From Timonella sp031979385 (GTDB lineage: Bacteria; Actinomycetota; Actinomycetes; Actinomycetales; Cellulomonadaceae), in NCBI GenBank assembly GCA_031979385.1, contig DALZEF010000001.1:191485-255484 (forward strand): a stretch of 64,000 nt of DNA, given 5' to 3'. Both the position numbers and the translations under genes were made by a program. The notes below the pieces were generated by a model. That model saw only the letters and a program-made list of their open reading frames with translations. It was not told where the DNA came from and ran no database searches. This document shows, piece after piece, positions 43,995-52,461 of the stretch (within the stretch, counting starts at the first letter, position 1; each line of letters opens with the position of its first letter).

Positions 43995-45008
43995 ATGGTC
44001 AATGTTCTTCTCTTCTGCTGGATTGGGCTGTTTGTCCTCGCGGGAGTCGGATTCCTGCGCAACCGTACGGCGCTGCGCAATGTTGTGGTGCTGTTCATGG
44101 GCATTGGCGTGTTGTTCCTGTGGGGTGGGCTGAGCGTTAATTCGAGCCTCTTCTTTGCCCTCTTCGTGTTCCTCGTCATTCTCCCTATCGTGCTCTCACT
44201 ACCGATACTGACCCTTGCGCTGCTTGCCAACGGGTTGGTCATGTACCGGCGCGAGGCACGGACGCTCGGCAATCTGCTGTCGCTTGTTGTGGGGCTGGTC
44301 ATCGTTGCGATGATCTGGACCATGAATGGAATATTCGGCTCTGGGTACGTGAATCTCTATCTTGGGTGGGGCTGGATTTCTGTCGCGATGGTGCTTGGCT
44401 ACTTTGCCGTCGCGTTTGTTGTGTACCTCGTGGCCTCATGGTTGTACTCGGTCGTTCCAACCCGGATCGTGCCGGAGTACGGAATCGTGCTTGGCGCCAG
44501 GCTTATCGATGGCAATGTTCCGCCCCTGCTGCGTTCACGACTCGATCGAGCGATCGACCTCTACCGTGAATCTGAGGCTCAGGGCCGCACGCTCACCCTC
44601 ATTCCAAGCGGCGGTCAGGGCGAGGATGAGGTCAAGCCCGAGGGCGTGGGCATGGCTGAATACCTGTACGCGAACAACATCCCTAGCGAACATGTCATCG
44701 TCGAGGACAAGGCCATCAATACTCGCGGAAACCTCACCATGTCCCGTGAACTCATGTCACGCCCGGACGCCCCCACGGCTATCATCACAAACAACTATCA
44801 TGTGTTCCGGGCCGCGCTGCTTGCCCGCCAGCTCGGCATGAAAGCGCATGTATATGGAGCAAAGACCAAGTTCTACTATCTACCGAGTGCGATCATCCGG
44901 GAGTTTCTCGCGATCATGGTGCAGTACAAGTGGGTGAACCTGCTTGTGGTGCTCGTGGTCTTGGCTGTGGGCATGGTCGGTCTGGTCGAATCCGCCCGGG
45001 GCAACTAG
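43995..45008 (+). CDS. YdcF family (DUF218) membrane protein
   Basis: The 337-residue protein has five or six transmembrane helices in its first 160 residues, then the DUF218 catalytic-like domain: YGIVLGARLIDGNVPPLLRSRLDRAIDLYRES, PSGGQGEDEVKPEGVGMAEYL, IVEDKAINTRGNLTMS and TNNYHVFRAALLARQLG, and a last helix. Relatives include SanA/ElyC, linked to envelope integrity and lipid carriers. The exact activity is unknown. The TCGTCGGCAA motif is just upstream (43956-43965). Confidence 0.9.
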   Translation: MVNVLLFCWIGLFVLAGVGFLRNRTALRNVVVLFMGIGVLFLWGGLSVNSSLFFALFVFLVILPIVLSLPILTLALLANGLVMYRREARTLGNLLSLVVGLVIVAMIWTMNGIFGSGYVNLYLGWGWISVAMVLGYFAVAFVVYLVASWLYSVVPTRIVPEYGIVLGARLIDGNVPPLLRSRLDRAIDLYRESEAQGRTLTLIPSGGQGEDEVKPEGVGMAEYLYANNIPSEHVIVEDKAINTRGNLTMSRELMSRPDAPTAIITNNYHVFRAALLARQLGMKAHVYGAKTKFYYLPSAIIREFLAIMVQYKWVNLLVVLVVLAVGMVGLVESARGN

Positions 45009-45167
45009 GTTAGATCACTCGCCAGTCAACAGGGGCCGTGCCCATCTGTTGGAGCAGTTCGTTTGTGCATGAGCCCAGCCTGCGTCGATCAAACCCTGTG
45101 TGGTGGGGTCATTGAGGCTGCTGGGCATGGGACTCCCCGGTAGTGATGATTGTTCACTACGAGATTA

Positions 45168-45395
45168 CTAGGCGGGAACCTCAACTCTCTCGGTTTGCAC
45201 GAAGAGGCCGATGAGTTGCTTTTTCACGAACCGGCCCTTGAGTCTTGCCTCAAGGAAATCCTGGTAGACCGTGAATGGGACACGGTGGAACACAGTGATG
45301 TTGCCTTCCTTGTCCTTGATGTGCAGCTCTGATTTTTCCTTGTCGTATCCGGCGGCAACGATGTCGCGTGATGAGACTGAGTTAAGGCGGACCAT
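45168..45395 (-). CDS. KTSC domain protein
   Basis: From the ATG at 45395, preceded by AAAGGAGAG, the protein has 75 residues: VRLNSVSSRDIVAAGYDKEKSELHIKDKEGNITVFHRVPFTVYQDFLEARLKGRFVKKQL. It matches the KTSC domain, with the spacing of V-S-x-x-A-GYD, VP-VY and the A-x-x-G. The final KTSC-like tetrad is degenerate. The family occurs with lysyl-tRNA synthetases and RNases or alone; function is unknown. Confidence 0.82.
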   Translation of the reverse strand: MVRLNSVSSRDIVAAGYDKEKSELHIKDKEGNITVFHRVPFTVYQDFLEARLKGRFVKKQLIGLFVQTERVEVPA

Positions 45396-45571
45396 ATCTC
45401 TCTCCTTTGAGAACTTCTTGGAAGAAGCGGGTGTCGCTACAACCCTGTAGTGAACGAAATAAATGTACCCACTTGGTAAGTGTTCGACAAGGCCTTGTCT
45501 CACCTGTTGTGTACGGTGCTGCATTCCGTTTGCTTGTGGTCACCGGCGCGAGACCATGGTGCTGTACCACT

Positions 45572-45638
45572 CGATGGGCTAAAAATGGTCCGGATACCCC
45601 AACTTTTTGTGTATATCTGGACCAAAAACAGCCCATCG
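45572..45638. repeat. Long imperfect inverted repeat
   Basis: Arms of about 26 bases (45572-45597 and 45611-45638) match after a five-base mismatched block; the CGATGGGCT ends and the TGGTCC-GATA parts pair. It lies 130 bp before the glyoxalase-fold gene, between divergent genes. It could be a transcript-end hairpin, an operator or a relic of a mobile element. Confidence 0.55.
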
Positions 45639-45770
45639 GGGTGGGCCTCCGAGTACTCGACATCATAATTACTTGACGCTTCAACTATTCAATGAGATGG
45701 TTGAAGGGTCAACTAAATGATGAGTGGTGTCGTAACACCGCATCACGCCGTGCGTCACCGAGGGATCAAA

Positions 45771-46742
45771 ATGCCAGAAAAAGCCAATAGCAACACCGTT
45801 GAACAGCGAGAATTTTCGGTACAGACACCACGTACCCCTGAGAGACATGTCTTGTCTGCGCAGGATCTACTATCCAAAGACCTTGATATGGATGCGGTCA
45901 CGCTGTACGTGCGCGACATCGATAACATGGTCGATTTCTACACAAAGGTCATCCGCCTCAGTGTGTTGACCTCCGACGGGCACCTGTCTGCAGCACATGA
46001 CAAACGCGAGGGTGTGGTCACGTTAGGACGTGGAACGACGCCGATCATGGTGTTGCGTCACGAACCTGATCTGCCATTTGCGCAATCACGTCAGGCAGGC
46101 CTGTTCCACACGGCAATCCTGTTCGAATCGCAGGCAGCATTGGCCGCTGTCGTACTCAGCGTTGCTCAGAATGCAGGAACCCTCTACACAGGCTCTGCAG
46201 ATCACCTCGTCTCCGAGGCCTTCTACCTCAACGATCCAGAGGGTAACGGCATAGAACTGTACTGGGATCGACCTCGTGACCAATGGGCGTGGAATGGATC
46301 AACGGTTGTGATGGACTCGCTGTGGCTCGACCCCAACGCATTTGTACAGAAGCACGTGACCGATAAAGCTCTGGCCACACCAGAGGAGGATCAGGCAAAG
46401 GTCGGGCATGTGCACCTTCAGGTCGGCGACACGCGCGCTGCTCGGGACTTCTACGTGGACACTCTAGGCTTTGAAGCCACCGCAGAGATGCCGGGTGCGC
46501 TCTTTGTCTCCGCCGGTGGATACCATCACCACATGGCTATGAACACGTGGCACTCGCGTGGAGCCGGACCACGTGCCTCTTCGCTTGGCCTAGGAGAAGT
46601 CTCCATCCTTGTGCCCACCGATGATGAGGTTCAGGCACTTCAGGATCGGCTGAAATCGAGGCGAATCGCCGCCCGCCATGATGGTGTGGCGTTACGGTTC
46701 GAGGACCCGTGGAAGAATCAGATCGCCGTCTCGGTCAACTAG
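45771..46742 (+). CDS. Two-domain VOC (glyoxalase/catechol 2,3-dioxygenase-like) protein
   Basis: From the ATG at 45771 with GAGGGA upstream there are 323 residues; a start at 45717 with GAAGGG is possible. Two vicinal-oxygen-chelate modules are visible: VTLYVRDIDNMVDFYTKVIRLSVL with LFHTAILFES and DPEGNGIELYWDRP, then VGHVHLQVGDTRAARDFYVDTLGFEA with GYHHHMAMNTWHSRG. The histidines and glutamates of metal sites are present. It resembles CatE-like proteins of Bacillus; the substrate, maybe an aromatic diol, is not known. Confidence 0.88.
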   Translation: MPEKANSNTVEQREFSVQTPRTPERHVLSAQDLLSKDLDMDAVTLYVRDIDNMVDFYTKVIRLSVLTSDGHLSAAHDKREGVVTLGRGTTPIMVLRHEPDLPFAQSRQAGLFHTAILFESQAALAAVVLSVAQNAGTLYTGSADHLVSEAFYLNDPEGNGIELYWDRPRDQWAWNGSTVVMDSLWLDPNAFVQKHVTDKALATPEEDQAKVGHVHLQVGDTRAARDFYVDTLGFEATAEMPGALFVSAGGYHHHMAMNTWHSRGAGPRASSLGLGEVSILVPTDDEVQALQDRLKSRRIAARHDGVALRFEDPWKNQIAVSVN

Positions 46743-46779
46743 ACCCACCCTCTCGTGTGCGCTCTATCCAATAGCGGAA

Positions 46780-47187
46780 CTAGAACTCCGGCCAATGCTG
46801 TTCAAGCCTCAAGAGAATGAACTCCACCTTGGTGTCCATAATCGTGCGGATAACGCTCTCGATCCTCGTCGTGGCCGCTGGATGAGCGAAAACGGCTCGA
46901 TCAACCGCCACATTCGCCTCGAGGGTGTCGTCAAACAGATATACGTCTTGGAAGACCATTGAGAGCTGCCCCATCAACTGTTCCGTGGTCTGCTCGGTCA
47001 CTGGAGTGCCACCAACCAACACTGTCCCGGAATCAACTCGGAGGGTGAACGTGAGGATCAGGATCGTGATCCAACGATTGACCTCCTGGGCGTTGAGTGT
47101 CGTGTCAGCGGTCGCAGCAGCAAGTAGGAGGGCACCGATCTTCACGAGTGAGATGTAGGGGACGACAGCCAGGATCGCCGAACCCAT
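46780..47187 (-). pseudogene. Remnant of an ABC exporter (fused permease/ATPase)
   Basis: The 135-codon frame reads as fragments of an MsbA/IrtA-like half-transporter: MGSAILAVVPYISLVKIGALLLAA looks like a transmembrane part, then DSGTVLVGGTPVTEQTTEQLMGQLSMVFQDVYLFDDTLEANV is the Q-loop region of the nucleotide-binding domain. The Walker A, signature and Walker B are all missing and the join between the parts is abrupt, so it lost most of its length by internal deletion. It is not expected to function. Confidence 0.72.
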
Positions 47188-47250
47188 GGCCAGGACACGA
47201 CACGGTCAGCCGTTGGCAACCAGGCATACATGACTCGATAGGGTTGAGAC

Positions 47251-47694
47251 ATGAAGAACCCCGAGGACATAATTGGCCTGTTCGCTCATGCTTGGGCGGA
47301 CCGCGATGCGCAGGCACTCGCGGGCCTGTTTGCCCAGGATGCAGAGTTCGTGAACGTGGTTGGCCTGTGGTGGCACGACCGTGAGGCGATTCGAGTTGCG
47401 CATGCCTATGGGTTCGACGTGATCTTTGGGGATTCGACTCTCAGCTTTGTCGAGTCTCGGTCCCGGCGGATCGGCGATTCCGCGGCAGTGGTACACGGCA
47501 AGTGGAAGATCACGGGCCAGGTGGCCGCAGATGGTTCAGTGGCCGGTGAACGGTGTGGGATCTTCACTTTTGTGTGCGAGAAGCTCCCTGCTGGTGACTG
47601 GCAGGTCGTCGCCGCGCAGAACACCGACATCATTCACAACGCCGAGTCGATTGCCGTGATTGACGGGCAATCCGTTCCGAGCGACTACCGGTAG
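47251..47694 (+). CDS. SgcJ/EcaC family SnoaL-like protein
   Basis: The 147-residue protein has the cone-shaped NTF2/SnoaL-like fold pattern: EDIIGLFAHAWADRDAQALAGLFAQDAEFVNVVGLWWHDREAIRVAH, then RIGDSAAVVHGKWKITGQV and GIFTFVCEKLPAGDWQVVAAQNTDI. It is named after SgcJ and EcaC, oxidoreductase-associated proteins with undefined catalysis. It is convergent with the ypeA-like gene. Confidence 0.88.
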   Translation: MKNPEDIIGLFAHAWADRDAQALAGLFAQDAEFVNVVGLWWHDREAIRVAHAYGFDVIFGDSTLSFVESRSRRIGDSAAVVHGKWKITGQVAADGSVAGERCGIFTFVCEKLPAGDWQVVAAQNTDIIHNAESIAVIDGQSVPSDYR

Positions 47695-47698
47695 AACG

Positions 47699-48121
47699 TC
47701 AACCGTCCAGGCGCTTACCTGCCACTATGACATCGGAGCGCTCATATCCCAGCGCATCGTAGAATCCCAGGGCCGTGGCATTGTCGCTGCGGACCATAAG
47801 TTGCACTTTTACGCAGCCCTGCGCCGCAAGGCGACGTTCCGCCTCGTGGACGAGTTTGCTTCCGAGTCCGTTACCCCTGTGTTCGGGCGTTACGGCGAGG
47901 TAGTACAACCATCCACGGTGTCCGTCGAAACCGCTCATGACCGTGCCTGCGATATGCCCTGGTGTGTCGGTTGCGACGAGGAAGTTTTCAGGCCACGTTG
48001 TGTGTGCGCGTTCGATATCGATGGCGGGGTCGTTCCACGGGCGTGTGAGTCCGACGGCGTTCCAGAGGTTGATGACTTGTGCGGTATCGGCGGGCGCGAA
48101 CGGCCTGAGGTGAAAGTCCAT
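47699..48121 (-). CDS. GNAT acetyltransferase, YpeA type
   Basis: The 140-residue protein aligns along its whole length with E. coli YpeA as I recall it: VINLWNAVGLTRPWNDPAIDIERAH, FLVATDTPGHIAGTVMSGFDGHRGWLYYLAVTPEHRGNGLGSKLVHEAERRL with the acetyl-CoA motif RGNGLG, and NATALGFYDALGYERSDVIVAGKRL. The acceptor is not known. It is convergent with the SgcJ-like gene, 4 bp apart. Confidence 0.88.
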   Translation of the reverse strand: MDFHLRPFAPADTAQVINLWNAVGLTRPWNDPAIDIERAHTTWPENFLVATDTPGHIAGTVMSGFDGHRGWLYYLAVTPEHRGNGLGSKLVHEAERRLAAQGCVKVQLMVRSDNATALGFYDALGYERSDVIVAGKRLDG

Positions 48122-48452
48122 GTCCTCATCGTGCCAGACGGACGATGACGCGTGGTGAGCCTTTTAGTCTTATGTGCGGGACAGGGTGCCCGGATGGGCA
48201 CTACTCGTCCGTGCAGATTTCCGACGAGTCCTGCATTTTTGCCTCGCTCCTACGGCTGGTGTTTGTACTGGTGAGGGTCGTGTCTTGCGTTTGACGCAGT
48301 GAAACAATGTGACGGCGACCACTAGAATACGGGTACTGCTATCCATTGGTAGGAGGGTTGTTTCTCCAGTTTTTCACCCATAATCGAAACTATACAATTC
48401 ATTTGTTAGCAAGGCTAACAAATGAATTCACAGCGACGTGGATGGAGAGACG
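48122..48452. other. Chitinase upstream region
   Basis: These 331 bp lie between the start of the ypeA-like gene and the chitinase. They contain a long perfect palindrome (48396-48428), a TATACAAT -10-like stretch overlapping its left edge at 48391-48398, and no ORF I can support. Confidence 0.5.
48396..48428. promoter_or_regulatory. Perfect palindrome, candidate chitinase operator
   Basis: AATTCATTTGTTAGC-AAG-GCTAACAAATGAATT has 15-base perfect arms and a 3-base centre. It overlaps a TATACAAT sequence and ends 25 bases before the chitinase ATG, so it could be an operator covering the promoter or a 5' leader stem-loop. Confidence 0.65.
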
Positions 48453-49715
48453 ATGAGGTTATCGTGGAAGAAAAGGGCGCTCGCGGCCGTAGCAGCCGTC
48501 GGGCTCCTCGCAATGGGTGTTTCCCCTGCCGCGCAGGCAGCCGACACCTCGAACACAACGAACAACACGCGCCAATGGCTTACGGGCTATTGGCACAACT
48601 TCGACAACGGATCAACCCTGTTGAAGCTCAGTGACATCCCAAGCGCATACAACCTTGTTGCGGTCGCATTCGCTGAGAGTCACCCGTCCATTCCCGGTGG
48701 AATCGACTTCACGCTTGAATCCGCGGAACTTGGCGGATACAGCGAAGCCCAGTTCAAGGCAGACATCAAGGCAATTCAGGCCGAGGGACGCAAGGTCATC
48801 ATCTCGGTCGGTGGCGAGAAGGCACACGTCACCATCAACACCCCAGCCCACGCCAAGAACTTCGCCGACACCGCGTACGACATCATCACCGAATACGGCT
48901 TTGATGGAATCGACATAGACCTCGAACACGGTGTGCACGCAGAGTCGCTGTCCACTGCTCTGCACGACCTCCACAACCGTATCGGCAACGAGCTGATCAT
49001 CGCGATGGCCCCGCAGACCATCGACTACCAGGCGACCTCGATGCAGTACTACCAGTTGACGCAGAAGATCAAGGACATATTGACCATCGTCAACGTCCAG
49101 TACTACAACTCCGGCGGCATGATGGGCTGCGACCAGAAGATCTACTCCCAGGGAACCCCACAGTTCGCTGCGGCTCTTGCATGTATCCAGCTCGAGATGG
49201 GTCTGCGTCCGGACCAGGTTGGGCTTGGATTCCCATCCGTTCCACGGGCAGCCGGTGGCGGATACATGTCCAATGCCGATGTTGTGAGGGCCGTTGACGC
49301 ACTCGAACTGGGAACCCCTGTCGGCGGATTCACCGCACCACGCGCCTACGGCCCGATCGGTGGCGTTATGACCTGGTCAATCAACTGGGACGCGACCAAC
49401 AACTACTCGTTTGCGCAGGCAATGGCCAATCGCCTCAACCTCGGCGGTGAATGGGTGCCACCGACCGACCCTGTCGATCCAGATCCTACCGATCCTACGG
49501 ACCCAACTGATCCGGTTGACCCCACCGACCCAGTCGATCCAACTGACCCCGTTGACCCAGGCGAGTGCCCGGCCTGGGTGAGTGGACAGGTCTACGTTGG
49601 GGGAGACACGGTTACCTACAACGGCGCCACTTACACCGCCAAGTGGTGGACCAACACCGATGTTCCGGGTGCCTCGCCGTGGGGCCCATGGGCAGCGGGC
49701 GGTTCCTGCAACTAA
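48453..49715 (+). CDS. Secreted GH18 chitinase with C-terminal chitin-binding module
   Basis: From the ATG at 48453 (GGAGAG 6 bases upstream) the protein has 420 residues. A signal peptide (KKRALAAVAAVGLLAMGVSPAAQA) is cleaved near residue 29. The GH18 domain has FDGIDIDLE at about 150-158, matching DxxDxDxE with Glu158 as acid catalyst, and SVGG and YYNSGG motifs. A DPT/DPV repeat linker (about 337-372) leads to a CBM5/12-type module (WVSGQVYVGGDTVTYNGATYTAKWWT). It hydrolyses chitin outside the cell. Hairpins follow it. Confidence 0.95.
   Translation: MRLSWKKRALAAVAAVGLLAMGVSPAAQAADTSNTTNNTRQWLTGYWHNFDNGSTLLKLSDIPSAYNLVAVAFAESHPSIPGGIDFTLESAELGGYSEAQFKADIKAIQAEGRKVIISVGGEKAHVTINTPAHAKNFADTAYDIITEYGFDGIDIDLEHGVHAESLSTALHDLHNRIGNELIIAMAPQTIDYQATSMQYYQLTQKIKDILTIVNVQYYNSGGMMGCDQKIYSQGTPQFAAALACIQLEMGLRPDQVGLGFPSVPRAAGGGYMSNADVVRAVDALELGTPVGGFTAPRAYGPIGGVMTWSINWDATNNYSFAQAMANRLNLGGEWVPPTDPVDPDPTDPTDPTDPVDPTDPVDPTDPVDPGECPAWVSGQVYVGGDTVTYNGATYTAKWWTNTDVPGASPWGPWAAGGSCN
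49476..49561 (+). repeat. Linker-coding tandem repeat in the chitinase gene
   Basis: Degenerate 9-base units (GAT/GAC-CCN-ACN or GTN) encode a DPT/DPV chain between the GH18 and chitin-binding domains. Unit number may vary among strains by slippage. Confidence 0.8.
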
Positions 49716-49726
49716 ACATAGAGACA

Positions 49727-49871
49727 ATGCGGCCCGACGCCCTCGTGCCTCGGGCCGCATAGACCTCACCGAGTAGCCGCTCGCATCCTATTCGGTGAGG
49801 TCAGCACCGAGGCGTCACAAGAGGCGGATCACGATTGGGCGACCCAGCACATGCTGGGTCGCCCAATCGTG
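49727..49871 (+). terminator. Three consecutive hairpins after the chitinase gene
   Basis: Stem 1: 49727-49737 with 49750-49760 (11 bp). Stem 2: 49762-49772 with 49792-49802 (11 bp). Stem 3: 49830-49849 with 49852-49871 (20 bp, 2-base loop). None has a good T-tract. They separate the chitinase from hemH on the same strand. Confidence 0.65.
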
Positions 49872-49991
49872 CATTCATGCAGGTGGACTGTCTGCTTTTC
49901 TGACAGACTGTCACCCCATACGTCCCAGACGCGGTGGGAGAATGGTGGCTAGGGTGAGATGAGATTGGATGCTCGAGCCGCAGGAGAATGT

Positions 49992-51017
49992 GTGATTACC
50001 CGCCCACCCGCAGTCATCTTGGTCAACCTTGGCACGCCCGAGGCCCCAACCGCGTCGGCGGTGCGTGGTTACCTGAGGGAATTCCTCTCTGATCGGCGAG
50101 TGGTGGAGATGCATCCCGCACTGTGGCGTCCGATCCTTGAGGGAATTGTTCTGCGGGTTCGCCCAAAAGCCTCGGCGCATAAGTATGCGACTGTTTGGCA
50201 GGAAAATGGCTCACCGCTCATGGTGTACTCGCTGCAGCAACGTGATGCCGTTGCACGAGAGCTTGACGGTATCGCTGATGTCTTTGTTGCGATGCGATAC
50301 GGAAAGCCTGCTCTCTATGATGAACTGACTCGTTTGCACGAGTTCGGCTATCGACAGGTCTTGATCGTTCCGCTCTATCCCCAGTACGCAGCGTGCAGCG
50401 CGGGAACCGTGTTTGACGAGGTGTATCGCTGGGGCCTCAGATCTCGTGATCAACTCGAGATTCGCACGATCCGATCCTTCCCGACCGATGCGGGATACGT
50501 CGATGCCCTCAGCTCAGCACTCACGGATCATTGGGAAGAGGCTGGTCGACCCGACTTCAACGCAGGGGACAGGGTCATCCTGAGTTATCACGGCATCCCT
50601 CAGGCAATGCACGGTGCGGGCGACCCATACAAACATGAGTGCGAGGCGACGCTTCAGGCCCTCGCGACGGCCCTCGGGATTACCGTGGTTGATGCGGAAG
50701 GCGACAAGGGTGGTCTCGCGATGACCTTCCAGTCCGTATTCGGTCCGGCAAAATGGCTGACGCCAGCCACAATCGACACGATGGATCTCCTGGGTAGGAA
50801 AGAGATCAAACGGGTTGATGTGATCTGTCCAGGTTTCGTGTCCGATTGCCTCGAGACCCTTGAGGAGATCGACATGCTAAACCGAGAGGCGTTCCTGGAG
50901 GCCGGCGGCGAACGGTTCCACTACGTTCCATGGGGGAACGGGCGTGAGGCCTGGACCACGGCCCTGTCAGATGTTGTGCGTCAGCACCTCGGCGGATGGG
51001 TTCGTAGCCTCGTGTGA
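49992..51017 (+). CDS. hemH: Ferrochelatase (coproporphyrin/protoheme ferrochelatase)
   Basis: From the GTG at 49992, preceded by AGGAG, there are 341 residues. The family marks are VILVNLGTPEAPTASAVRGYLREFLSDRRVVEMH at the start, VAMRYGKPAL, LIVPLYPQYAACSAGTVFD, ILSYHGIPQAMHGAGDPYKHEC with the catalytic histidine at about 196, and FQSVFGPAKWLTP then VDVICPGFVSDCLETLEEI. It inserts iron into the porphyrin; in actinobacteria the substrate is normally coproporphyrin III. No other haem genes are adjacent. Confidence 0.95.
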   Translation: MITRPPAVILVNLGTPEAPTASAVRGYLREFLSDRRVVEMHPALWRPILEGIVLRVRPKASAHKYATVWQENGSPLMVYSLQQRDAVARELDGIADVFVAMRYGKPALYDELTRLHEFGYRQVLIVPLYPQYAACSAGTVFDEVYRWGLRSRDQLEIRTIRSFPTDAGYVDALSSALTDHWEEAGRPDFNAGDRVILSYHGIPQAMHGAGDPYKHECEATLQALATALGITVVDAEGDKGGLAMTFQSVFGPAKWLTPATIDTMDLLGRKEIKRVDVICPGFVSDCLETLEEIDMLNREAFLEAGGERFHYVPWGNGREAWTTALSDVVRQHLGGWVRSLV

Positions 51018-51127
51018 GACAGACGCTGTGAATCATTTGTGCGAGTGTACGCGGCTCACTCGTCCAGTGAGCACTGACAGGGCATGCTTGACACGATACG
51101 CATCACATATCGCTGGTTAGGAAAAAC

Positions 51128-51910
51128 ATGCCATTCACGGTAAGCCACATCGCCGGGGTTCTCCCCTTCACGTCCAAAAGGCTGTCGCTACCGTTTGCCG
51201 CGCTCGCGATAGGTTCAATGGCACCTGACCTGCTCTATTTCATCCCGCCGCTGATTCAGTACGGAACGAGAACGCACGAGGCCCCATATCTGTTCACCGA
51301 AAACCTCGTATTGGGGCTTGCCACCTGGGTTATCTGGCGTCTCATCGCACCGCTCCTACACGATGTGGCACCTGACGTGGTGCGTGAGCGCTGGCGTCCG
51401 GACACATGGACGAGCCATCCGTGGTGGTCAGTTCCGGTGGCGATATGGATCGGCATCGCAACCCACATCGCCCTTGACCATTTCACGCACTCCTGGGGAT
51501 GGGGGACTAGGAACATTGAGGCGATCGCGGCCACATACGGAACACCGGTTGGGCTGAAAACCGGATATGAGTTGATGCAGATTGGTCTGAGTGCGCTGGG
51601 ACTTGTCATCATCTTGGGCGTGCTCTTGGTACAGAGGCGCAGCGTCAGCCAGTCAAGCCCCGTTCCGACAATCCAAAGACTGACCTTTCCTCTCGTGCTT
51701 GGTGCTGGTGTCTTTGGCGCCATTGCGCGTACCGCTGCCGTTGGAGGGTTCGACTCGTGGTTCGAAGCACTTGCGTTCTATCTTTTGACCGGCGCTGTCG
51801 CAGGGATTGTCCTTGCGCTCACGGCCCTTTGCCTCCTTGCTGCAATCGCACGTGGGAGAATCGCGGAGAGAAAGTTAGAAGGAGAGATGGATGACCCAGC
51901 AGCGACCTGA
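51128..51910 (+). CDS. DUF4184 family membrane protein
   Basis: The 260-residue protein begins MPFTVSHIAGVLPFTSKRLSLPFAALAIGSMAPDLLYF, the DUF4184 signature with a histidine and aspartates that resemble a metal-hydrolase site. It has about six transmembrane helices and HIALDHFTHSWGWG in the middle. Function unknown. It overlaps the next gene by 20 bases, so the two are cotranscribed. Confidence 0.88.
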   Translation: MPFTVSHIAGVLPFTSKRLSLPFAALAIGSMAPDLLYFIPPLIQYGTRTHEAPYLFTENLVLGLATWVIWRLIAPLLHDVAPDVVRERWRPDTWTSHPWWSVPVAIWIGIATHIALDHFTHSWGWGTRNIEAIAATYGTPVGLKTGYELMQIGLSALGLVIILGVLLVQRRSVSQSSPVPTIQRLTFPLVLGAGVFGAIARTAAVGGFDSWFEALAFYLLTGAVAGIVLALTALCLLAAIARGRIAERKLEGEMDDPAAT

Positions 51911-52193
51911 CCCCGCATCGGCGACTGCCCAGGAGTTCGACACGACTGGACACAAATGCGTCAAGATGCTGCTCAAGATTCGTTCGCGACTCAACGCTCT
52001 GCCGGTGGGTGCGCAACTCATCGTCATCTCCGATGATCCCACCTCAATCTACGATCTACCGGCCTGGTGCCACATGACGCAGTACGACTACCGCGGATAC
52101 ACGAACGAAGAGGGCATCTACCGCCACACCCTCGCCGTCACTGAGTCCTCCATCCGTACCACCACAAAAAAGGTGTGGGAAAACCCGACGTGA
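51891..52193 (+). CDS. TusA-like protein lacking the CPxP motif
   Basis: The 100-residue protein has the TusA fold pattern: FDTTGHKCVKMLLKIRSRLNALPVGAQLIVISDDPTSIYDLPAWCHMTQYDYRG. TusA proteins carry sulfur on the cysteine of CPxP; here the first cysteine is present but the motif reads CVKM. A second cysteine lies in PAWC. Sulfur transfer is therefore uncertain. It overlaps the end of the DUF4184 gene. Confidence 0.7.
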   Translation: MTQQRPDPASATAQEFDTTGHKCVKMLLKIRSRLNALPVGAQLIVISDDPTSIYDLPAWCHMTQYDYRGYTNEEGIYRHTLAVTESSIRTTTKKVWENPT

Positions 52194-52361
52194 CCGACTC
52201 GTCGTCAAGCAAGAATCGAAGGCGCCGTGGCGCTGAGACAAAGAATCGGCAAAGGTTCGTGAGTCTCGGCAAAACTCTGTTGGCGCAAACGTAAATTTTT
52301 CGTGTTGCGACGCAGTTCACGCCCAAAAAATAAAGACGTACCCAAACGAGTGGGCGTAACA

Positions 52362-52389
52362 TCGAATCGATACGATCGAATCGATTCGA
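52362..52389. promoter_or_regulatory. Repeated palindromic sites upstream of the MATE gene
   Basis: TCGAATCGAT occurs at 52362-52371 and 52376-52385, 14 bp apart, and 52376-52389 is a perfect 14-bp palindrome (TCGAATCGATTCGA). It is 73 bases before the MATE start, a fitting place for a repressor such as a TetR or MarR protein not encoded nearby. Confidence 0.5.
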
Positions 52390-52461
52390 AAACTCCGAGA
52401 GAGTCGAACCGAAACGCTCGACCCAACCCCCATCCCACCGCACCACCCCTATCGGAGCAAA

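Noticed and set aside
49476..49561. Regular repeats suggestive of a CRISPR or minisatellite
   Set aside because: They are in-frame codons for a DPT/DPV linker in the chitinase; no spacers exist.
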